A stretch of 22,607 nucleotides of DNA, from positions 1 through 22,607 of the forward strand of contig CANQHS010000008.1 in NCBI GenBank assembly GCA_947623795.1. Direction: 5' to 3'. Every line of letters starts with the position of its first letter. Within the stretch, counting starts at the first letter, position 1. Source of the stretch: an uncultured Clostridia bacterium. GTDB taxonomy: Bacteria > Bacillota > Clostridia > Christensenellales > UBA1242. A program made the translations under genes and the position numbers. Of the stretch, positions 17,601 to 22,607 are shown one piece after another. A model generated the notes under the pieces. The model had not been told where the DNA came from, did no database searches, and saw only the letters and a program-made list of their open reading frames with translations.

Positions 17601-20600
17601 CCTATTCCGCTCTCGAAGTAAATATGGACACTCAACTTGAAACTGTTGGCGAATTTGAGAATGTAGAGAAAGGCTTTAACAACAAAATGTGCCTAGACGA
17701 TTATCTAACATCAAATAATGGCACAACTTATAAAGGGAATTTGACAATAACTGGTTTAAGTGATGCAGAGCAACAAATCAATTTACAAGATTTTGTTGGC
17801 GATATAGAGTTAACAAAGGGCGGAAACGCAATTGGGACAATTGAAAAATCGGCAACAGACAAAAAAATCTATATAGTATTTAACCAGAAGGCGACCGAAC
17901 AAAAATATCAAATGGACATCACATATGACGATTTAGCAGCAGAACATAACACAAAACGCATCGATGTCACAGTTCTAAGCGGAGTTTATATTGCTAAATC
18001 TTCTGATGACGATTCGGGAACCAGCGCTAACAAGCCATGTTTGGCAACCGCAATCGAGGACAGCACAAATAATATCGCCGCTGGCAGCAAAATAACAGTT
18101 AATTATGAATCTAAAGATGCTGAAAACGCAAAATATTATGTTTATAAAATTGGCAAAATTGAATTTTATACCACAAGCGGCAATGCACAATTAGAAATAA
18201 CATTCAACGAGGGAAAATATAGTGCAACTAAGCAAGACGATAACATCGTTGATAAAATAACAGCCAATGGACAACAAGATATTCAATTTGTCCACACTCC
18301 AGAAGTTAACAAAATTTTGTCGCTAACTTTGAGATTGTTAGATGACGAAAATGCTTATGAATATGATAATAGAGCCATAAGCGAAAACTTCTATGTTAAA
18401 TTACAACGCACCTATACAAGCATAACACCAATATATAGCGTTGTAGGCTCAACTTATGAAAATGTCCATAATAATCAAACTATTCCCAACATTTATCAAT
18501 ATCTATTTAATGCGATTCCACAATATAATGATGTAACAGATAATCCAATTTACAATCGATATAGATTGGCAATAAATTTGGGTTTTGGCGACTTGCAAGA
18601 AATCGATTTAACTCAAATGGGCTTTAACACAGCAGGCAATCCAAATAACTTAACAATCAGCTCATGGGGTGAGGGAATATCATACACATCTTTGTCAAAA
18701 TCAATTACATTTAGAGCGCAAACTCAAACTTTGACAACGCTAACGCTTTCTAACGAACTAGGCACTGTGATTGAATATAAGTTTAACATTTTGCCAGCCA
18801 ATGAAGCGGACGGAGTTCAATTTGAATCCAATTCAACCGTTTCAAACGGAACAATAAACAAATCTGATGATGAGGAAAATAAAAATATTGACTATGCAGT
18901 TGTAAAAATTAACGATAACGGCAGCGAAACTTTTGATAGTCCAGCAATAAAAGTTGGCAATTGGCTTGACGAAACAGCAACAAAATTCTATCTAAAAAGT
19001 GCGCAATTTATCAAAAATGATGATGAAAAAGGTACCCCTTTAGCATATGGAATTATTAATAACGGCTACGAACTAAAAGATGATTCAGACAATTACACAT
19101 TGCAACTATATTTAAAAAGCGAAATAGTTGACGATAAAATTTATAATTCAATATATGTTCAATTGGAAAGGAAGTCCGACATATCGAACATACTCAAATA
19201 TGAACTTACTCTCATTGGCAATGGCGGAGTTGAAAAAACAATTCAAATTTTGTTCTATAATTACACTCTAAATGTCAATTATCAAAATGGTGCATCCGCA
19301 ATCGATGCAATAGCCGCAGACGCAAGTCCAATTTATTTGACAGAATATATCGAGATTAAAGCTAATAACGGAGATGATGACACTTTATCGGTAAATAATT
19401 TAAGTTTAAATAAAGAAAAAAGTTCATATTCCTACAAAACTTATGGCGGAAATCTATTAAATCCATCTGTCACATTGTGTTCGCTAAACGAGCAAGATTT
19501 AACATTGACATTATATTCAGTTTCAGAAACAGCGAGATTAAGTCTTGTGTTTAAAGTTGAGCATGGTAAATATTTAATTGGCGAAATAACAATAGCAATC
19601 AATCAAAATAATGGATTCTATTATCGCGTTGACGGAAAAGAAACGCCAACCGGGCAAAAGAGCTTTGAATCCGACTTGATTTTGAACAAACAAGGCTTGA
19701 CAGACCAAAAAGAATTCCCATATAGTGTGGATTTAGTAGATGATACAGCCGATAGTGAATTAATCCAATATGGCACAAAGAACTATCTAAGGCAAGTTTA
19801 TACTCAAGTTTTCAACAATCAAGACAAGGGCTTTAAAGATATTCAATTTAGCGTCCTTTCAACGGTTGGAATTGACAAAGATTATGTTAATATCGATGGC
19901 ACAACATTGAAAATCGAAAAAGACTTCACTGGGTCAATAACCCTAGAAATGAAGTTTAGAATGTATAATGCAAACGACTATTTCACGGCAACTTGGACAA
20001 TAAATGTTCAAGGATTTATGGATTTCAGCTATTATGACGAAGAAAACGCAATACTATATAACAAGTCACATGAGACATTTGAAGCTGGCGATATCGTCAA
20101 TCCAATAAGCTCTAACAACGAAGCTGAGGGTGTCGCGGTTACAACTCAAAACACACAAAACACACTAAGAAATTATGCGGCAGATATAGAAGATGGTTTA
20201 AGTTATAATGTTCAATATGCAGTTGTGAATATTCAAGACGAACGAAATTATTCAGTTGAAAAATATTTTGATGGTCAATATGCAACACAATCAATAAATA
20301 TAAACAAAAACGGATTAGATGGCTTCTCGATGGCGCTTCCTAACATTATTCCAGAATCTGGCTCAGAATTGTTTATCCTTGCATTTAAAATCGACATCAA
20401 ATATTTGTTGGCGGGCAGTTCAAGTGAGGTTGTTAAAACAGTTTATGCAAGTTATCATGTTCGCAACAACATATTGTTCTCGATTAAAGACGCAACAATT
20501 AATGTTGATGAAGAAAAAATTGATGGCGATAAAACTAATTACTTTGATAAAGCAACCAACATGCTAGATTTATTCAATATGACGGTAAATTACTCATTTG

Positions 20601-21898
20601 AAAAAACAAGCGGCACATTGGTCGGCGGAGATGCATTTGATGGAACCGTTATTTATCAAGGCAAGGATGTGCAAGGCAATAACATATTTAAAATGACAAT
20701 CACGGGCAACACGACCTTGCAAGGTGATTGGACATCTAACGACCTAACCACTTTCACAAATGGGGAACGAACACTTGAAATAAAAGAATCAACTGAAATA
20801 TCAAAATCAACATTTAGCTATTATTCTTCAAATGAGCATGGTGCAAGTGCAGCTGCAAGCGGCATAATAAGCATTAGTAACGAAATTTCAAATGATAGTT
20901 TCTATGGTCACAATTTCAAATCAATTATGTCATTTGCTAGCTTTATAGACGGGGCATACATCAAGTTGGACAATATGGCGGGTTATAGCGGAACAGAAAA
21001 AGAAATATATTATCCAATTGAACATATAGAGAAGACAGAAGGTCATTTCGGAATCAATTTGGCAAATCCTTATAAGTCAAAAGATTTTACTGGAGGAAAT
21101 GAAATCAACACGGGGAGCGGATTTGTCCTATTCAACAATCAATTGACCGCAAAAATGAACTTGTTCGCAAAAGATAGCACGGTGGCGGCTTCGTCAATCG
21201 ACCTAACTTTAACAACAAACACAGTCATTTCTCCAAATGGACAATATAAATTTGGCGATATATTCAAGTCAACTTCATCCTATAAAGATTTGGTCATCAT
21301 TGGCGTTTCAACAAATGTAACAAGCGACATTGCTAAAGATTGGATTGATCGTGGTGATGCAACAGTATCTATCGGTGAGGACATAAAGAATATAACAATA
21401 GACAAAGTTGAATATAACATTTATGAAATTACATATTCTATCGCAAATGCTTCGAGCCAAATTTATTCAGTTTCAGCAACCTACTATGCAATTCAATGTC
21501 AATATGAAGATATTGTGCTTGTGGATTATTCCACTTCTCCAGAAACAAACAGCTTCCGTGTGAACTATGTTAAGAATCAAGATTCTGAGTTCTCATTGGA
21601 AAATGTATTCGTTAGATATTATATGAACGACAACACTTTCACACAAGAATATTTGGATGTTCAAAATGCTGGCATGGAGATAAAGGAAAACAGCAATCTT
21701 GGCACAGAAAGCGAAACAACATATAGCACTGTCAACATAGAAGGCAAAACAATAACTGTTACAAAAGAAAAATTACAAGAATATAAAAATGCAAATGCGA
21801 ATGCTACAGAATTATCGATAAAATATACAGCCACATATAAGGGTAGAGAAATTGAATTTACAGTTAATTTTGAATTGCCAACCACAACATCGAACTAG
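11633..21898 (+). CDS. Giant (3421-residue) membrane-anchored, probably extracellular repeat-domain protein
   Basis: I do not recognise a named family. After MGKK a hydrophobic segment (about residues 5-31, ILKVTAIVLASVIGFVGVVI) is followed by KFKK and no clear signal-peptidase site, so it is probably an uncleaved membrane anchor. The remaining 3390 residues are acidic, rich in Asn, Asp, Thr, Tyr and Ile, low in Cys and full of alternating beta-strand patterns. They look like a long chain of diverged Ig-like or cadherin-like sandwiches. A dockerin/EF-hand-like calcium loop, DVNYNGTYDDGD, is at 1027-1038. There is no C-terminal sorting signal, SLH domain or second membrane helix. The start is ATG 11633, preceded by AGGTGGGG; an in-frame GTG at 11624 lies inside that ribosome site. 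It has its own promoter and terminator, and codon use matches its neighbours. Adhesin, stalk or surface-layer roles are guesses. Confidence 0.85.
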   Translation: MGKKILKVTAIVLASVIGFVGVVIGIMAAMGKFKKPIVYPDHLSFAENEQLIVDNNEGEKHSFILSATSDSGEEVNQKSCYIWFTLGGNLITLDERYTMDSHGRYKVDCNTPIYYTVNKDVENYYQYSNYGLVQIRARDSREIVNSDVFNLWIDRDVEYIYLDEYSENYESATKEQNVRLNINQDLYFSNFAANPYSLNPVSNRDPKEVEIYYYDNSPELIDHYVPLSDGLNDVIFWDDENDCYYFKSQNSGESYTFKIAVFKSYAAKDEYENTVQNPQIPDYTNRVNSMISTTLTIDVESKDVDSVSIENSVNLDLYKESSFSVNEIGLKMRKGSTEIEDRYTELNFGLIESTNRTNWLQNGITFVSENEGDDYNVVINDNLVRLTGFTSLGIADNSYQYSIESTTDAYQLRLQSGQITFNINLGSSNDADGNRIEIGNKISIKSLSFTNAGQTVNLVCSNGLAFVDTTGDATYSIKALKTGSYLGFFNAETSNRFVLANEFDFEVVNTTGTKKDKTFTILTKNTVDDMSKLRLGVLAVNSDGKLYSAFTNLTITPKDDEPTFNSSLVTNNQFDLNINFENEGEDYNTIYNTIPLSEILNENTSSYNNFVLVTLEGTTEVLTYNRIKYNFNESTYVLVGYFDNGTFKNEVKVSEGAIGYNAKLYLLQLKTGYNSSVQEFLNNLLSAQDDDERDIILNDENVYKNYIQENRALTVNLKYDFKAEYLTAEYDAEGNDNYMVNGDIVKFVESTNDHKIYVTSKIPEMLRKAQLSQDNIQILINGVISAGVSISNITIINVEYEENGNSPRVIITFNTGAFALDRNFQIQLNKNGQNVTTEKAFNIISDAPDSIVLLEKTEGTETTINEYALSATEEEAQENNVKLAVEIGYDQNVYTYTYSYVDSLGNKHEVSYDIFAKLFNSEYQGTTDNGFVGSPRWLDKTYSLSYKLMGEDKIFDLSNLLETETQSQPVIHAGKQVIEISAGDAKGYILLEITALENFKLNLRNSGSIVTSTDTVTLDEVLSYYYDVNYNGTYDDGDINLIDKLNLEDIYNVQFGGGIGTIEIKKYDSEGQEDLDAQKPSKIEIWTTQKTGTEEQKTKILTAERKLKDEKEVWTFTRESFKNTSLSFNFNINDQTQEKPTQCFIRFVSNFMVEQNEKYTKLYQGTKINLYKPYDSNTGSYSGEPLFKITSTNSDTSTLKYTVDVVINGDKTDIEFEGDGSYLFASAGEYVFNFYTSDTVRETPDISFAVKVVPNVVLVPTAENEIDSDSQNIDANHYFELKSFDTNITYGTVVNGAVALYDESHYANDVALDEKLSIECDTLDDDNEKLITYGNSKFSTGWIKEIGASKVATLKFYYTDGEKYDLGELQLTVVNKYGINIDKTADCFKDNAFHFMSQVEYDENLFTITDTETNTEFKLTRIETENGIFEFSVAENQFKLNSLINSHFNSVELTFIYQNADASKELIYKNYVGKDAVTIVLEPYFPAQRTDKTYYTGDEIDLIADIFEDAQTTIENQGFIESLLITGIEFNDVYDDLTVAKLFTNYADIINNNGYHSGGTLENIKAQIVNNINYNSISLSITYQIKYTGDDTYSNTITITVYNRQKLEFNYPFKGFSEDQVGMRILGEDNTWTNSTIAIENYEPVRLGQTITFDVDNELCVTRADMLENGLNVKNKNLEISVVGYSNTPTTRAYFEANNVVIGTNSVTFNYSNNFNNGYFMLKLTTESGFTGYYYVRVQNTRNGDLRDKIKTASKNVQIDNEIITFKDALKDIDTSYLTTNYNFTTTNINNVEFYLLDVQSNDENVKFDDNILSGFGIEGIKRYEKIDKTTSIPEQNNYVKLRLALINNPQDMQHAGQIFCFGILDLYLQPKVSETVKDEYKDRIQDQIDGIKSGEYKAEIKEINTITDPFIDSLLGQGTFKSIELTNVSEGFDLEGNNIDYNGTHVVSVTVGTDGNVVFNKYVSEDLFFTAVYTYTNGGYDFILKINYTYSALEVNMDTQLETVGEFENVEKGFNNKMCLDDYLTSNNGTTYKGNLTITGLSDAEQQINLQDFVGDIELTKGGNAIGTIEKSATDKKIYIVFNQKATEQKYQMDITYDDLAAEHNTKRIDVTVLSGVYIAKSSDDDSGTSANKPCLATAIEDSTNNIAAGSKITVNYESKDAENAKYYVYKIGKIEFYTTSGNAQLEITFNEGKYSATKQDDNIVDKITANGQQDIQFVHTPEVNKILSLTLRLLDDENAYEYDNRAISENFYVKLQRTYTSITPIYSVVGSTYENVHNNQTIPNIYQYLFNAIPQYNDVTDNPIYNRYRLAINLGFGDLQEIDLTQMGFNTAGNPNNLTISSWGEGISYTSLSKSITFRAQTQTLTTLTLSNELGTVIEYKFNILPANEADGVQFESNSTVSNGTINKSDDEENKNIDYAVVKINDNGSETFDSPAIKVGNWLDETATKFYLKSAQFIKNDDEKGTPLAYGIINNGYELKDDSDNYTLQLYLKSEIVDDKIYNSIYVQLERKSDISNILKYELTLIGNGGVEKTIQILFYNYTLNVNYQNGASAIDAIAADASPIYLTEYIEIKANNGDDDTLSVNNLSLNKEKSSYSYKTYGGNLLNPSVTLCSLNEQDLTLTLYSVSETARLSLVFKVEHGKYLIGEITIAINQNNGFYYRVDGKETPTGQKSFESDLILNKQGLTDQKEFPYSVDLVDDTADSELIQYGTKNYLRQVYTQVFNNQDKGFKDIQFSVLSTVGIDKDYVNIDGTTLKIEKDFTGSITLEMKFRMYNANDYFTATWTINVQGFMDFSYYDEENAILYNKSHETFEAGDIVNPISSNNEAEGVAVTTQNTQNTLRNYAADIEDGLSYNVQYAVVNIQDERNYSVEKYFDGQYATQSININKNGLDGFSMALPNIIPESGSELFILAFKIDIKYLLAGSSSEVVKTVYASYHVRNNILFSIKDATINVDEEKIDGDKTNYFDKATNMLDLFNMTVNYSFEKTSGTLVGGDAFDGTVIYQGKDVQGNNIFKMTITGNTTLQGDWTSNDLTTFTNGERTLEIKESTEISKSTFSYYSSNEHGASAAASGIISISNEISNDSFYGHNFKSIMSFASFIDGAYIKLDNMAGYSGTEKEIYYPIEHIEKTEGHFGINLANPYKSKDFTGGNEINTGSGFVLFNNQLTAKMNLFAKDSTVAASSIDLTLTTNTVISPNGQYKFGDIFKSTSSYKDLVIIGVSTNVTSDIAKDWIDRGDATVSIGEDIKNITIDKVEYNIYEITYSIANASSQIYSVSATYYAIQCQYEDIVLVDYSTSPETNSFRVNYVKNQDSEFSLENVFVRYYMNDNTFTQEYLDVQNAGMEIKENSNLGTESETTYSTVNIEGKTITVTKEKLQEYKNANANATELSIKYTATYKGREIEFTVNFELPTTTSN

Positions 21899-21925
21899 AA
21901 GGAACCGCATTATGCGGTTTCTTTC
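21899..21925 (+). terminator. Terminator of the giant gene
   Basis: AACCGCA (21903-21909) pairs with TGCGGTT around a TTA loop. The stem can extend through G/C and A/T pairs, and TTTCTTTC follows. It begins directly after the stop codon. Confidence 0.8.
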
Positions 21926-21968
21926 GTTTGTGGAAGCATAATTTTTCATTTTGAGTTATAAAAATTCG

Positions 21969-21997
21969 TTGACAAAGCAAAAATTTTATATTAAAAT
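21969..21997 (+). promoter_or_regulatory. Promoter of the 81-residue gene and sepF
   Basis: Consensus TTGACA (21969-21974) and TAAAAT (21992-21997) are separated by 17 bases. AGAGGTGG follows at 22004-22011, just before the ATG at 22015. Transcription would begin close to or within this ribosome site, so the leader is very short. Confidence 0.7.
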
Positions 21998-22014
21998 AAA
22001 ATTAGAGGTGGAAA

Positions 22015-22260
22015 ATGGCAGAATTGTCTACTGAAGAATTTGAAAATAAATGCATGGACATTATCGAAAAAATTGTTTCAACTGATAAAACAATGAAAAA
22101 GTCCAATGCAACCAAAATTGCAGAAAAAATGCTCGAAAATGCCAAAGCAAAAACATCAAACAAAAATGTGATTGCAATTTATGAGCGCGTTGTTAAGGAA
22201 TTCAACATCGCAACAGACGAAGAATATAATATGCTTTGGAAGCAAATCTGGGAGAATTAA
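22015..22260 (+). CDS. Small helical protein of unknown function, coupled to sepF
   Basis: I do not recognise this 81-residue protein. It has no signal peptide or membrane segment, a mix of Lys and Glu, one Cys (residue 13), and what look like three or four amphipathic helices: about 5-22, 31-45, 50-63 and 66-80, the last holding YNMLWKQIWE. It has a strong ribosome site, AGAGGTGG, and a consensus promoter. Its stop TAA (22258-22260) shares its last A with the ATG of sepF, and the sepF Shine-Dalgarno site (GGGAGA) lies inside its final codons. Translation of the two is therefore probably coupled, which suggests a role near cell division. It is not YlmD or YlmE, the usual upstream neighbours of sepF in Bacillus. 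Confidence 0.8.
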   Translation: MAELSTEEFENKCMDIIEKIVSTDKTMKKSNATKIAEKMLENAKAKTSNKNVIAIYERVVKEFNIATDEEYNMLWKQIWEN

Positions 22261-22607
22261 TGGGGTTTTTTGATTGGGTTATGCACGGACTTGGCTTTGA
22301 AGGCAAAAACGAGAAAAAAACCAAAACAAAAAATAAAGAAGAAGATGACAAATACGCAAATTTCAATCTTCATGAGCGTGTTGCCGGCGAAACAACAAGC
22401 ATGGAAAGCGTGCCTACGGCAACAACATATAACTCGTTCGGAATTCAAGCAGAGTCCAATATCATTATGGTTGAGCCAAAAACACAAAAGGAAATTCAAC
22501 AGGTGGTTGACTATCTAAAACAAGGGCAATCGGTTGCCATAAATCTTGAAGGCATTTCATCTGATGATAGTTCCCGTATTTTGGACTTTTTATCTGGTGC
22601 AATATAT
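22260..22607 (+). CDS. sepF: Cell division protein SepF, partial (3' end off window)
   Basis: The first 116 codons are present. SepF is a cytoplasmic, membrane-binding protein that polymerises and links FtsZ to the membrane at the division site. The N-terminus MGFFDWVMHGLGF is the amphipathic membrane-targeting helix. A charged, low-complexity linker follows (Lys/Glu, then a Thr/Ser-rich part). The SepF core begins about residue 63: NIIMVEPKTQKEIQQVVDYL, then QGQSVAINLEGISSDDSSRI and LDFLSGAIY, where the window ends just before the last strands of the core. The ATG at 22260 overlaps the upstream stop codon (TAATG), with GGGAGA upstream. The linker and core match Firmicutes SepF well, and this is the main evidence that the organism is Gram-positive. 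Confidence 0.93.
   Translation, partial: MGFFDWVMHGLGFEGKNEKKTKTKNKEEDDKYANFNLHERVAGETTSMESVPTATTYNSFGIQAESNIIMVEPKTQKEIQQVVDYLKQGQSVAINLEGISSDDSSRILDFLSGAIY

Noticed and set aside
1..22607. CRISPR arrays, insertion sequences, phage genes, tRNA or rRNA
   Set aside because: No regularly spaced identical repeats, transposase or integrase motifs, tRNA cloverleaf or rRNA sequence was seen; the 22-bp repeats are too short, too few and lack unique spacers.

Overview
The window is a low-GC, gene-dense stretch of chromosome from a Gram-positive bacterium, most likely an uncultured member of the Clostridia or a related Firmicutes lineage. Evidence for this is a SepF gene, a SpoVB-like flippase, a SPOR-like protein, strong Shine-Dalgarno sites and housekeeping sigma promoters. 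I see no phage, transposon, CRISPR array, tRNA or rRNA gene.

Layout. Positions 1-5800 are mostly envelope genes. They are a partial SpoVB/MurJ-like flippase (minus), a small LysM protein (plus), a 1038-residue membrane-anchored protein with four jelly-roll-like modules (minus), a TSUP (TauE/SafE) transporter split into two half-size genes (plus), and a one-pass membrane protein with a SPOR-like domain (minus). Positions 5893-11436 are housekeeping genes: groES-groEL (plus), valS (minus) and ksgA (plus). The valS-ksgA gap of 395 bases is the longest non-coding stretch and holds a candidate small RNA. Positions 11633-21898 are one gene for a 3421-residue membrane-anchored, probably extracellular protein, about 45% of the window. 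The right end holds an 81-residue protein of unknown function that overlaps the start of sepF, which runs off the edge.

How the genes work together. Most transcription units are short and face each other or diverge. Converging pairs end on shared bidirectional hairpins (1099-1127 and 7793-7820) or on overlapping stop codons (5062-5065). groES-groEL, the two TSUP halves, and the 81-residue gene with sepF are the only operon-like pairs. All three are tightly spaced or overlapping, so their products are probably made in matched amounts.

Most notable items. (1) A predicted RNA of about 105 nt on the minus strand between valS and ksgA. It has a TTGACA promoter, a GC-rich terminator, and four copies of an A-rich 13-nt motif spaced exactly 22 nt apart. 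(2) A valyl-tRNA synthetase of the archaeal/rickettsial type, with no C-terminal coiled coil. (3) The giant surface protein. (4) A small unknown protein translationally coupled to SepF. (5) A divergent GroES/GroEL pair with no CIRCE element and no Gly-Met tail.
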